From contig CALUTU010000017.1 in the NCBI GenBank assembly GCA_944323785.1, forward strand, positions 1 to 50,050: DNA of 50,050 nucleotides, given 5' to 3'. Shown here piece after piece: positions 1 to 7,186 of this stretch (position 1 is the first letter of the stretch; each line of letters starts with the position of its first letter). This DNA comes from an uncultured Bacteroidales bacterium (GTDB lineage Bacteria > Bacteroidota > Bacteroidia > Bacteroidales > UBA932). The notes beneath the pieces were generated by a model. The model had not been told where the DNA came from, searched no databases, and saw only the letters and a program-made list of their open reading frames with translations. Position numbers and translations under genes: made by a program.

Positions 1-80
1 ACATCTATCCTGCTTTGTCCGTCTTCGGTCTGATAGAGTATAATGTTTCCTTGCGGTGTTCCGTCGGTCATGGTTTGCAT
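1..80 (-). CDS. RhuM-family-like protein, N-terminal fragment (runs off left edge)
   Basis: Only the first 26 codons are inside the window. They read MQTMTDGTPQ followed by a stretch containing ILYQTEDGQSRIDV, which resembles the opening of virulence-associated RhuM-like proteins of Bacteroidota (these typically begin with an I(V/I)LYQTxDG segment before a helix-turn-helix-like region). Two in-frame ATG codons are available, at 80 and 71. A TACATTTG -7 box lies on the same strand at 108-101. RhuM genes often occur near type I restriction loci and other accessory clusters, but nothing of the body of the protein can be checked here, so the assignment rests on a short motif. Confidence 0.5.
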   Translation of the reverse strand, partial: MQTMTDGTPQGNIILYQTEDGQSRID

Positions 81-100
81 GTTTTCGTTCAATTAAACAA

Positions 101-108
101 CAAATGTA
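101..108 (-). promoter_or_regulatory. TAnnTTTG -7 box of the RhuM-like gene
   Basis: The minus strand reads TACATTTG, matching the Bacteroidota -7 consensus TAnnTTTG, 20 nt before the ATG at 80. No convincing TTTG -33 box is present. Confidence 0.4.
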
Positions 109-178
109 GGAAAAATATGTTTACCTGTGTGAGACTACATCGGTCGGCTTTCACTTAAGACTTCAAGGCCGAGTTCGT

Positions 179-517
179 CTATGAGCAGGGCAGTTCGGGG
201 CATTTTGCGGTCAGGAATGCGACTGCCGGTGCTGTTACGGGTGTTTCTTCCGTTCCGTCTGTTTCAGGTGAAACGGGTATAGCATTTCCGGATTGACGGT
301 AGGATATAATCCAGTCTGCGGGGAGCAGTTTTCGCTGCTTGAGGATGGAGTGAACCCAGTTTACTTTGCCGGGTGCGTTGGGGTCTTTGATACGGTGTCC
401 GTTAGCCGGGTCGTGCTGGCCGGAAGAGACGTGACGAGACTGTCTGACACCATCTCCTTCGTCAGGAGACCTGTGCTGGGCACTGTCAGGTGACAGTGAG
501 TAAACTGGATGAAGAGC
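179..517 (-). pseudogene. Remnant of an unrecognised protein, no start codon
   Basis: A 112-codon open frame ends at a TAG (181-179) and opens directly after an in-frame TAG at 520-518. It has no ATG, GTG or TTG start, so it is best read as the 3' part of a broken gene. The translation looks protein-like in its middle (it contains HRIKDPNAPGKVNWVHSILK and LLPADWIISYRQS) and ends in a low-complexity Pro/Thr/Glu tail. I do not recognise the family. A second frame between 615 and about 520 could be an upstream piece separated by a frameshift, but this is weaker. Together with the RhuM-like fragment it marks the left end as an accessory, decaying region. The remaining sequence between 81 and 670 holds two inverted repeats (listed separately) and no other gene I can support. 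Confidence 0.35.
481..498. repeat. Perfect 8-bp inverted repeat
   Basis: The sequence CACTGTCA-GG-TGACAGTG has perfect 8-base arms around a two-base centre. It sits inside the remnant frame. It could be an operator-like half-site pair or chance. Confidence 0.35.
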
Positions 518-615
518 CTATAGGAAACAAAGAGAAATAGATAGCTTGAGTTCTTGGAAGATGTGTATGCCACATTATAGGTTTTGCCGTCAGCAGCAGT
601 TGTTGCAATACACAA

Positions 616-647
616 ACAGAGGCGGACCGACTGGCGGCCGCCCCTGT
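616..647. terminator. G+C-rich hairpin downstream of the cupin gene
   Basis: The arms ACAGAGGCGG and CCGCCCCTGT (9 of 10 pairs) enclose a 12-nt loop. The hairpin lies 23 nt past the cupin stop codon and is followed on the minus strand by TTTGTGTATT, a weak U-rich tail. It could end transcription of the cupin gene. The 3' side also contains a 10-bp palindrome centred on a NotI-like site. Confidence 0.4.
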
Positions 648-670
648 GTTTTCCGGTAAGGCAGGGATAC

Positions 671-1081
671 TTAGAGCAGGCTCTTGCATTCGCCTATCTC
701 GGCATCTTCAGCCGTGTACTTTTCAAGACTGCCGCTCTTGGCCTGTATGCAGATATAGGTCATCGGCTCGGCAGAGGTGCATTTGAGGTTGCGGAAGCAT
801 CCAGGGGAGACGCGCACCACTGACCCTTCGGCGATGTCGAAAACATCATCATTTACCTGAAATTTTCCGGCACCTGAGAGGATGATATAGTTCTCCTCGT
901 TGGCCTTGTGGCTGTGGAAGAACGGCACTGCGGCTCCGGACGGCAACGAGCCGAAGGAGATCTCGCAGGAGTCAGCTCCGGTTGCTTCCTTTACGAACTG
1001 CTTGCCTTCAAATGATTTCAATGTCCCTACGGATGCGTGTGCCCAGGTCTTGCCTGTGTTCAGAATTTTAATGTCGCTCAT
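671..1081 (-). CDS. Small cupin-domain protein
   Basis: A 136-residue single-domain cupin, presumably a cytosolic six-stranded beta barrel. Motif 1 is clear: P-F-F-H56-S-H58 followed by E62/E63 and G70 (G-x5-H-x-H-x3-4-E-x6-G pattern). In motif 2 the segment around residues 86-98 (GSVVRVSPGCFRN) keeps P93-G94 but has Arg97 where the fourth metal-binding His normally stands, so metal binding may be altered or lost. The substrate cannot be told from sequence; small cupins of this size serve as isomerases, dioxygenases or sugar/ligand-binding proteins. The gene is monocistronic, with its own TACATTTG box upstream and a hairpin downstream. Confidence 0.85.
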   Translation of the reverse strand: MSDIKILNTGKTWAHASVGTLKSFEGKQFVKEATGADSCEISFGSLPSGAAVPFFHSHKANEENYIILSGAGKFQVNDDVFDIAEGSVVRVSPGCFRNLKCTSAEPMTYICIQAKSGSLEKYTAEDAEIGECKSLL

Positions 1082-1107
1082 ATTGCAGATATTTATTTTT
1101 TACAACG

Positions 1108-1139
1108 CAAATGTAAGTCATTGCTTGATGATAATCAAG
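1108..1139 (-). promoter_or_regulatory. Promoter of the cupin gene
   Basis: The minus strand carries TACATTTG (1115-1108) with CTTG (1139-1136) exactly 20 nt upstream, close to the Bacteroidota TTTG-N19-21-TAnnTTTG consensus. The box ends 26 nt before the ATG at 1081. Confidence 0.6.
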
Positions 1140-1206
1140 AGGTTACAAGACGGTAAGTATCTTACGCCATGGTAACTTTTGCTGGAAATGAGGCGGTTGG
1201 AGATTG

Positions 1207-1243
1207 AAAAAAAATTGCCTGACTGTGGACTGTCAGACGGCCT
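1207..1243 (-). terminator. Rho-independent terminator of the flavodoxin-fold gene
   Basis: On the minus strand a hairpin with CTGAC/GTCAG core pairs and outer GC pairs (small bulge) is followed by eight T residues (complement of A 1207-1214). It overlaps the stop codon at 1233-1235. Confidence 0.6.
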
Positions 1244-1769
1244 TTCCCATCTGATATGCCGCTTCCACTTCCGCATGCCCCTTTATGTCACCGGGAGCAT
1301 TCACACCACCGGCGAATACGGACCCTGCCAACCGCGCGTTCTCAAAGCACTCGATCCATCCTCCGAGTCCGGTAACTGCGCGTTCCGGAGTTTGAGGGTC
1401 CTCTTCGGCCGCAGAGCTGAGAAAATAAATGTCCCTGAAATGATAATCCGTGGTATACAGCGGATTGGCACGGTCGAGAAGGGTCTTCAACTGACCGCTC
1501 ATCCCGTAATAGTAAATGGGGGTTGCAAAAGCGATGACATCCGCCGCATACATTTTATCCACGATGGCAGGCGCATCGTCAGCGATAACGCATTTCTGAG
1601 TTTTCTGGCAGGCCAGGCAGCCAGTGCAGAAATGCAGGTTCTTTCCTTTCAATGTGATGGATTCCACTTCATTGCCGGCCTCTGCCGCACCTTTGGCAAA
1701 GGCTTCGGCCAGTGCGTCAGAATTACTGTCGTGACGCAGGCTTGATGATATTACCAGTATCTTTTTCAT
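1233..1769 (-). CDS. NADPH-dependent FMN reductase / flavodoxin-fold protein
   Basis: A 178-residue cytosolic flavoprotein of the NAD(P)H-dependent FMN reductase (iron-sulfur flavoprotein-like) family. The FMN phosphate loop is the S8-S-S-L-R-H-D-S-N-S segment after beta strand 1. A cysteine cluster C48-TG-C51-LA-C54 with C60 resembles the compact cysteine motif of iron-sulfur flavoproteins, and residues 83-100 (TPIYYYGMSGQLKTLLDR) form the second FMN-contacting loop typical of the family. Full length. It has a TATTTTTG box only 4 nt before the ATG and its own terminator. A role in low-potential electron transfer or quinone/nitro reduction under anaerobiosis is an inference; the natural substrate is unknown. 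Confidence 0.9.
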   Translation of the reverse strand: MKKILVISSSLRHDSNSDALAEAFAKGAAEAGNEVESITLKGKNLHFCTGCLACQKTQKCVIADDAPAIVDKMYAADVIAFATPIYYYGMSGQLKTLLDRANPLYTTDYHFRDIYFLSSAAEEDPQTPERAVTGLGGWIECFENARLAGSVFAGGVNAPGDIKGHAEVEAAYQMGKAV

Positions 1770-1773
1770 ACTG

Positions 1774-1781
1774 CAAAAATA
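1774..1781 (-). promoter_or_regulatory. TATTTTTG box of the flavodoxin-fold gene
   Basis: A TAnnTTTG match on the minus strand ending 4 nt before the ATG at 1769. The spacing predicts a leaderless or nearly leaderless transcript. No -33 box is evident. Confidence 0.5.
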
Positions 1782-1855
1782 GCGCTTTATGACTGTGAAC
1801 GGATACCTGTTTTACTGAGGAAGGTGAAGGTTTTACGGATAATCACTTTATTTGT

Positions 1856-1863
1856 TATTTTTG
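1856..1863 (+). promoter_or_regulatory. TATTTTTG box of the NimA/PNPOx-like gene
   Basis: A TAnnTTTG match 23 nt upstream of the chosen ATG (1887), with TTTT at 1831-1834, 21 nt further upstream. It supports the 1887 start, because a start further upstream would overlap the promoter. Confidence 0.5.
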
Positions 1864-1886
1864 CAGCAGGAAATCAATTGAGTACA

Positions 1887-2408
1887 ATGAGAAAAGCCAG
1901 CAGGGAAATGCCCGCGGAATGGGCTCTGGAGGTCATGCGCAAGGCCCCGTACATTACAGTAAGTTTCACTCGGGAAGACGGTACTGCCTATGGTCTTCCG
2001 CTGTCGCTGGCTTCCGCCGGGGAGGACGGGCTGGTGTGGTATTTTCACTGCGCCCAGGAAGGGGAGAAGCTCGGGGCGATTGCAGCGCATCCTGAGGTCT
2101 GTCTCTCTGCGGTAAGCAAATGCTCTCCGACCGTAGGGCCCAAGGACGGCTCATTCACCCTCCAGTACCATTCGGCTGTCGCTTTCGGAAGGGCGGAAAC
2201 AGTAAAGGACGAAGCCGAAAAAATCCATGCTCTACGTCTCATCTGCGAACGTTTTCTGCCACGGCATATGGACGCATTCGACGAGTCGGTCCGCCGCAGC
2301 CTGCACCGCACTGCCGTAGTCCGTATTACCCTTACCGCACAGCCTACAGGCAAGCGCAAGCAGTACGACAGGGAAGGGGAGGAGATGAAGTACGGGCGGA
2401 TGGAATGA
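1887..2408 (+). CDS. NimA-like / pyridoxamine 5'-phosphate oxidase-family flavoprotein
   Basis: A 173-residue split-barrel FMN-binding protein. It begins MRKASREMPAEWALEVMRKA, then shows the family's G-L-P-L-S strand and the Y-F-H-C-A-x-E-G-E-K-L motif (about residues 52-62), the hallmark of NimA-related nitroimidazole-resistance/flavin-reductase-like proteins. A C-terminal charged tail (GKRKQYDREGEEMKYGRME) is probably disordered. An upstream in-frame ATG exists at 1824, but it would place the TATTTTTG promoter box inside the gene, so 1887 is preferred. It is convergent with the GNAT gene, with 17 bp between them. Reduction of nitro compounds is a family-level suggestion, not shown by the sequence. 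Confidence 0.82.
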   Translation: MRKASREMPAEWALEVMRKAPYITVSFTREDGTAYGLPLSLASAGEDGLVWYFHCAQEGEKLGAIAAHPEVCLSAVSKCSPTVGPKDGSFTLQYHSAVAFGRAETVKDEAEKIHALRLICERFLPRHMDAFDESVRRSLHRTAVVRITLTAQPTGKRKQYDREGEEMKYGRME

Positions 2409-2425
2409 CGCTTCACACAGGAAAG

Positions 2426-2962
2426 CTACAGCAGTTTCTCGTAGGCCATGCGCTCGCCGGCCTCATACCGGATGCGGCCGCAGTAGGTGAAGCCGAGGCG
2501 GGAGAAGACGCGCTGCATGTAGAAGTTGTCGTAGTTGGTGTCGACTTTGAAGCTGCGGATGCCGCGGGAGATGGCTAAGTCGCAGACTGCCTGCATGTAG
2601 CGGACGGCCATGCCCTGATGTTTCCATGAGTCTGCGACCGCCAGCCGGTGCAGTACCACGTAGGGATGTCCGCTCAGCCATTTGCCGTCCCGCAGACCGT
2701 CATACGCAGGTTCACCGTCGAAGACTACTGCCCCGTAGGCTATGATGTCCGGCTCCGGCTGTGTACTGCAGTTGTCCGGCACGAGCACATATCCCCAGCC
2801 GCGCCGCACGTCGTTCTCCAATATCGGCACGGTAGGGTAGTTCTCGTCCCACTGGTGCTTGCCCTCGCGGTACATCTGGGCCTTGGCCTGCAGGATGATT
2901 TCCCAGATGGCCGGAACCTCTTCTGCGGCAGCCTTTCTGAGTCTGTATTGACCTGTTTCCAT
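2426..2962 (-). CDS. GNAT-family N-acetyltransferase
   Basis: A 178-residue acetyl-CoA-dependent N-acetyltransferase. The acetyl-CoA pyrophosphate loop is visible at H115-Q-G-M-A119 after the beta-4 strand (VLHRLAVADSWK), and the C-terminal part carries a beta strand plus F-x-R-L-G-F segment (about 153-158), as in GNAT folds. The frame stays open upstream of the gene, but that extension is a shadow of the DUF486 gene and lacks any family similarity; the ATG at 2962 lies 5 bp after the DUF486 stop and fits the fold. It is the last gene of the minus-strand operon. The acceptor substrate is unknown. Confidence 0.88.
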   Translation of the reverse strand: METGQYRLRKAAAEEVPAIWEIILQAKAQMYREGKHQWDENYPTVPILENDVRRGWGYVLVPDNCSTQPEPDIIAYGAVVFDGEPAYDGLRDGKWLSGHPYVVLHRLAVADSWKHQGMAVRYMQAVCDLAISRGIRSFKVDTNYDNFYMQRVFSRLGFTYCGRIRYEAGERMAYEKLL

Positions 2963-2967
2963 GTCGG

Positions 2968-3336
2968 TTATTTCATGAATACGAAGTACACCGCGAGGAT
3001 AAGGCAGACGAAGGCGGCGATGTGGTTCCAGTGGAAGGTCTGGCCTCTGAATACCAATATGGTAAAGGCGGTGAATACGGTCAGGGAGACGACTTCCTGG
3101 ATTACCTTGAGTTGAACGAGGTTGAATGGACCGCCGTTGTCCACAAAGCCTATGCGGTTGGCGGGCACCTGGAAGGAGTATTCGAAGAGGGCGATGCCCC
3201 ATGAGAAAAGAACGACCGCAAAGAGCGGCCAGTTGTCAATAAGTTTCATCTCCTGCAGCTTTAGGTGTCCATACCATGCAATAGTCATGAAGATATTGGA
3301 CACCACCAGCAGCAGGACAGTATAAAGACCTGTCAT
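2968..3336 (-). CDS. DUF486 small membrane protein (DMT-like)
   Basis: A 122-residue inner-membrane protein with four predicted hydrophobic segments (about residues 3-20, 33-52, 82-99 and 104-121). The composition and the N-I-F-M-T-I-A-W-Y-G-H-L-K and F-E-Y-x-F-Q-V-P-A-N-R-I-G segments match the DUF486 family, a four-helix relative of the drug/metabolite transporter superfamily. Its function is not established. It sits between the nitroreductase (18 bp gap) and the GNAT gene (5 bp gap) in the same operon. Confidence 0.87.
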   Translation of the reverse strand: MTGLYTVLLLVVSNIFMTIAWYGHLKLQEMKLIDNWPLFAVVLFSWGIALFEYSFQVPANRIGFVDNGGPFNLVQLKVIQEVVSLTVFTAFTILVFRGQTFHWNHIAAFVCLILAVYFVFMK

Positions 3337-3354
3337 ATAATGTATATGGTAAAA

Positions 3355-3996
3355 CTAGTCGATGAACCTTACTTTGGAGGCATCGCGGTCCTTGGCCGCA
3401 GGACTCTCGGCAGGATAACCGAATCCGATGCAGTAGAGCAGCTCATAGCCCTCGGAGAAGCCCAGACGTTTCAGATAATCAGCAGCCTCGGGCGATTTCA
3501 TGAACCTTACAGGTCCGCCCAGGCAGCAGGAGCCGATGCCCATTGACCAGGCCGAGAGTATCATGTTCTCTCCGAGCAGGCCGCAGTCGATGGCCGACAT
3601 GTCGTATGACGGATCATGGGCGATGAACACCACTGTGGGCGCATTGCGGAACATGTTCTTGAAGGAAGGATCCTCGGCGGCACGGGGATTGGACTTGACG
3701 TAGAGTTCTGTAAGGCCGTTGATGAACTCGGGGGAGTCCACCACGCGGATTTCCCATGACTGGCGGTTCATGCCGTTCGGGGCGTTGATGCCGCACTCGA
3801 GTATCGTCTTCATGGTGTCGCGGCCCACGGCGGCGGGCTGATACTGACGCACGCTACGGCGGGTCATAATGGTCTCGATCACAATGTCGGATGCACTCTT
3901 GGCGGAAGTTGTGTCCTCACTCCCGGCACCGCTCCCGCAGGAACTCAGGACAGCCGCGCACATCAGGGCAGCGGCGGATATCTTAAAAAGTCTCAT
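3355..3996 (-). CDS. Nitroreductase-family lipoprotein
   Basis: A 213-residue FMN-dependent nitroreductase-fold protein preceded by a lipoprotein signal (hydrophobic h-region, then L-S-S-C20), so it is probably anchored outside the cytoplasmic membrane, which is unusual for a flavin oxidoreductase. The FMN-binding R46-R-S-V-R segment after the first helix, the G-x-N-A-P-N/N-R-Q-S-W-E region (about residues 70-82) and the C-terminal G-I-G-S-C-C-L-G-G and F-G-Y-P segments are all family features. It follows cysteate synthase by 33 bp and precedes DUF486 by 18 bp. The electron donor in the periplasm is unclear; a structural or non-catalytic role is possible. Confidence 0.88.
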   Translation of the reverse strand: MRLFKISAAALMCAAVLSSCGSGAGSEDTTSAKSASDIVIETIMTRRSVRQYQPAAVGRDTMKTILECGINAPNGMNRQSWEIRVVDSPEFINGLTELYVKSNPRAAEDPSFKNMFRNAPTVVFIAHDPSYDMSAIDCGLLGENMILSAWSMGIGSCCLGGPVRFMKSPEAADYLKRLGFSEGYELLYCIGFGYPAESPAAKDRDASKVRFID

Positions 3997-4029
3997 ATTT
4001 AATATTTTTAAACTTGAAATTCAGGACGG

Positions 4030-5322
4030 CTATGCGAACAGCCCTTCAATCTCCCGGATAATCTTCTCCCGGTCCTCCGAAGGAGAGATGACCAGCGAGG
4101 GCTTGAGCATGTGTACCTTGCAGTCTTTCTTGAAATGGAGCTCCCCACCGCCTGTGATATTGAGCATTATCACGTCATCGCGGCCTACTGCACCGGCATT
4201 GGAGGCCTGCACCAGACCGGCCAGGGCCGCACCTGAGGCGGAGTAGATATCCACACCTTCCAGTTCCTTGAACATGGCCGTGCAATGGCGGATTTCGGCA
4301 TTCGTCACGGCATACATCTCTCCTTGGGTATCTTTCATGCAGTCGTACACGCCTCCGGCAATGGAGTATGGCGGTTTGCGGTTGGACAGCACCTTCGCAT
4401 CTATCATAGCCGCTTTCTGACGCGCATCGTCGTCATCGAAAGGCAGCAGGTCTCTCTGTCCGGCCTTCCAGGCATCGTACATAGGCACGAAGGGGATGTT
4501 CTGCACCGTATGGAGCTTCATCCGGGCAGAACCGAAACGTCCGTCCTCAAGCAGTCTCAGATTGGCCTCATGGGCTGCTATGGCACCGGTTCCGCTTCCT
4601 ATCGCCTGGAAATATGCATCGGGAACCCGGCCTATCTCCACAGTGGCGGAAAGCACGGTCGTGCCCATGCCGTCGCGGCGGGCCACATTCTTGGCGCCTC
4701 CCTCGTCGATGAACATTCCGGAACTGCAGGCAATCTGCGAGAGGGCGATAGCATCGAAATAGTCACTGCCGGCCGGAGCGCATACGAGCTTCACGCAGTC
4801 CCGTATCGGTTTTTCGAACCATAGGGCATCGATGTTGTCATGAGGCACACAGAGCAGCAGGGGTATATTGTTGTCAGAACATACTTTGGCGAAAGCGCGG
4901 GCAGTGTTTCCGGCGGAGGCGACAGTCAGTATCTGCTTACAGTCTCTGGACAGGCGACCGCATACGGAATAGGCCTCTGTCTCCTTGAAAGAACAGGTCT
5001 TCATAAGAGCCCCGCGTTCCGGCCAGTATCCGGAGAAAGTTATGTAGAGATTACCCAGCCCCAGTTCTCTGGCCAGGCCTTCACTCCTATAAGTCACTGT
5101 TGTGGCTGAATCCTGAAGCAGCCGGTGCACAGGAAGCCAGTCAGCGAAACGGTAGAAGCCCCAGTCACTGCCCTTGACATCTATCTGTTTCTTCTGATAT
5201 ACCGTACGTACCAGCGACGGTTTTGGGGATTCCGGATCGGCCAGCATCCATCCGGCATCAGGAAACACCCTTCCTGTAGCCACATTCATCAGTGAGTACA
5301 CTGTTGGAGTAAAACTTTTCAT
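4030..5322 (-). CDS. Cysteate synthase (threonine synthase-like PLP enzyme)
   Basis: A 430-residue fold type II PLP enzyme. It would convert O-phospho-L-serine plus sulfite to L-cysteate. The PLP lysine is K113 in T-C-S-F-K-E-T-E-A; the phosphate/substrate loop is S136-A-G-N-T140; the glycine-rich cofactor loop is G242-S-G-T-G246. Segments around residues 57-65 (YRFADWLPV), 96-103 (FSGYWPER), 208-222 (GGAKNVARRDGMGTT) and 312-326 (LSNRKPPYSIAGGVY) match the cysteate-synthase subfamily of methanogens as I remember it, rather than ordinary threonine synthase, whose lysine motif is S-F-K-D-R. In Bacteroidota the likely use of cysteate is as headgroup precursor of capnine-type sulfonolipids. It lies 25 bp downstream of the Hdr-like genes. 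A generic threonine-synthase annotation is the alternative. Confidence 0.85.
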   Translation of the reverse strand: MKSFTPTVYSLMNVATGRVFPDAGWMLADPESPKPSLVRTVYQKKQIDVKGSDWGFYRFADWLPVHRLLQDSATTVTYRSEGLARELGLGNLYITFSGYWPERGALMKTCSFKETEAYSVCGRLSRDCKQILTVASAGNTARAFAKVCSDNNIPLLLCVPHDNIDALWFEKPIRDCVKLVCAPAGSDYFDAIALSQIACSSGMFIDEGGAKNVARRDGMGTTVLSATVEIGRVPDAYFQAIGSGTGAIAAHEANLRLLEDGRFGSARMKLHTVQNIPFVPMYDAWKAGQRDLLPFDDDDARQKAAMIDAKVLSNRKPPYSIAGGVYDCMKDTQGEMYAVTNAEIRHCTAMFKELEGVDIYSASGAALAGLVQASNAGAVGRDDVIMLNITGGGELHFKKDCKVHMLKPSLVISPSEDREKIIREIEGLFA

Positions 5323-5347
5323 AAGCGTAATTATAATTTATTTATAA

Positions 5348-7186
5348 TCAATTCATGTTTTGGACAATAACTTCCGCGAAGTCGCTCACTTTTTTAGGTG
5401 AATAGGGGGAGAATGTCTTCAGGCAAAGCGGACAGGCCGTGACTATCCGTTCAGGAGATGCGTACAACAGATTGTCCAGAGAGTGCATGGTTATGTCCTT
5501 GCGGTCCTCATAGGACAATGTCAGCGAGCCCAGCGAGCCTCCGCAGCAGATGCTCTCGTCGTGGTGTTTCTCCGCCTCCACCAGCTCTCCAACGGCACCG
5601 AGCACCCTCCGGGGCTCCTTGTACACCTTGCAGCCGCGTCCCAGCTCGCAGGGATCATGGTAAACGAGTTTCTCACCTGAATTCCTGAGTGTTATCCTGC
5701 CAAGCCGCACGAGCTCGTCGAAATATTCGGTATAATGCACGATCCGGATGCCTTTCAAGTCGTAATTCTCCCGGAACACCTTGTAGCAGATGGGACAGGA
5801 GAGAAGCAGTACTGTGGCTCCACTCTGCCGTATCAGTTCGGTATTGCTCCGGATCATCTCCCTGGCACGCTCGTCCCTTCCAGCCAATATCAGCGGCCGT
5901 CCGCAGCAGATGCCGCCGTCCCGGTCCATGAACTCCCAGTTCACGCCTGCCCGGTCAAGTACCGTTCCGACAGCTTTGGAGATAACGGGTGTCAGCTGGG
6001 TCATGCAGCCGGCATAATACAGGATTTTCTCCTGTCCCGCAGCTGGTTCTGCAGACGATGGGGATGTGGCGGCGCTTTCGGACAGACTGTATGTGGAGAA
6101 ATAGCCGTAATCTGCGGGAGCGGGGGCTGCTTTCAGACCCCGAAGGCTGCGCTTGATGTTGCAGGAGTCGACACCGACGGGGCATACCGCCACGCACTTG
6201 CCGCACATCAGGCATTTGTCCGCGCTCTCCTCGCAGCGGGCCCAGTTGCGGCGGCGCAGCAGACGGTTGAAATACACCGTGGCGTAGCGCAGGTTCTTCT
6301 TCTGCCCCATCATCGGACATGCGTCAATGCACATTCCGCAGTTGGAGCATGAGTATATCTGGGCGATGGAGTAGCCTTTGCGGGGATGGGAGACTTTGAT
6401 GCCGGCATTGCGCAGGACTATCAGGAAGGCCTCCGTAGGGATATGCATGTACCGGGTGAATGGCAGCAGTACAAAGAAGGTGCCGAGGAGGGTAGAGTAG
6501 GCCCACCAGGTCGGCAGGATGTGGTAGGTATTGGTCAGGAAGTTGCTGAAGAGCCAATACATAGGGCGGGTGAGGAAACTGCCTCCGGCAATACCGGCGG
6601 TAAAACTTTCAGCCAGCAGTCTCACCGGGAAAATAGCCCATAGGCAGTACATTGCAATCCTGTCCGGAAGCTGGTTGTTTGTAGTTCTTCTCATGCCGAA
6701 TATCCTGGAGCGGATACGCTTGAACATGGCCAGAAATACACCGCTGAGCACGATCAGTAGAAAGAAGTCCATCAGGAAGAAGAAGAATGAGCCTCCGATG
6801 GTATGGTCTGTTTCCATGACGAAAAAACGGAAGAATACCGGATAGTAGAAAGTGGACAGTCTGTCCGGTACAAACATCCATGTCTCAATATGTCCGAGGA
6901 CAATAAGCATGAACCATCCGAAGGCGATGCTGGAGTGCATGTAGCCCAACAGCGGCTTGCGCTTCCATATCCTGGTGTGCAGGAGGACGTCGCAGATGAT
7001 GTCCTTGAGGTTGATTATCCAGAGCTTGGGGTTGATCAGGGAGAGGAAGAACTTTTTGCGGTCCTGGGCGGGCAGCTGGGCTATGACCCGTATTATCCCG
7101 ATAGCCAGATAGATGAGTATGAAACTCATGCCTATCACGAAGGGGAGTACGAAATCGTTGTATCCTGATATGAACCTGTCTTTCAC
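5348..7186 (-). CDS. Membrane-bound Hdr-like iron-sulfur protein (HdrE/HdrD-type fusion)
   Basis: A 612-residue protein. Residues 1-260 carry about five to six membrane segments with His residues (H84, H99, H128, H222) that could ligate b-type haem, as in the NarI/HdrE/QmoC gamma-type subunits. Next come two [4Fe-4S] motifs, C280-x2-C283-x2-C286-x3-C290-P and C325-x2-C328-x2-C331-x3-C335-P, a Pro/Ala/Ser-rich linker (about 352-390), and two CCG-type cysteine domains (Y-Y-A-G-C...I-C-C-G near 392-435; H-D-P-C...I-C-C-G-G and A-C-P-L-C near 510-595). This is HdrE and HdrD in one chain and should link the menaquinone pool to the soluble Hdr-like subunits. It overlaps the upstream gene by 4 bp. 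DsrK/TmcB-like electron carriers are alternatives. Confidence 0.87.
   Translation of the reverse strand: MKDRFISGYNDFVLPFVIGMSFILIYLAIGIIRVIAQLPAQDRKKFFLSLINPKLWIINLKDIICDVLLHTRIWKRKPLLGYMHSSIAFGWFMLIVLGHIETWMFVPDRLSTFYYPVFFRFFVMETDHTIGGSFFFFLMDFFLLIVLSGVFLAMFKRIRSRIFGMRRTTNNQLPDRIAMYCLWAIFPVRLLAESFTAGIAGGSFLTRPMYWLFSNFLTNTYHILPTWWAYSTLLGTFFVLLPFTRYMHIPTEAFLIVLRNAGIKVSHPRKGYSIAQIYSCSNCGMCIDACPMMGQKKNLRYATVYFNRLLRRRNWARCEESADKCLMCGKCVAVCPVGVDSCNIKRSLRGLKAAPAPADYGYFSTYSLSESAATSPSSAEPAAGQEKILYYAGCMTQLTPVISKAVGTVLDRAGVNWEFMDRDGGICCGRPLILAGRDERAREMIRSNTELIRQSGATVLLLSCPICYKVFRENYDLKGIRIVHYTEYFDELVRLGRITLRNSGEKLVYHDPCELGRGCKVYKEPRRVLGAVGELVEAEKHHDESICCGGSLGSLTLSYEDRKDITMHSLDNLLYASPERIVTACPLCLKTFSPYSPKKVSDFAEVIVQNMN

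Noticed and set aside
1179-1745. Plus-strand 188-codon frame opposite the flavodoxin-fold gene
   Set aside because: The minus-strand frame has FMN loops, a promoter and a terminator; this one has none.
2963-3202. N-terminal extension of the GNAT frame
   Set aside because: The open frame continues 80 codons upstream of the ATG at 2962, but that stretch mirrors the DUF486 gene in another frame and is Arg/Pro-rich.
4030-5322. Threonine synthase as the name for this PLP enzyme
   Set aside because: The lysine motif and several long segments fit the cysteate synthase subfamily better than S-F-K-D-R-type threonine synthases.
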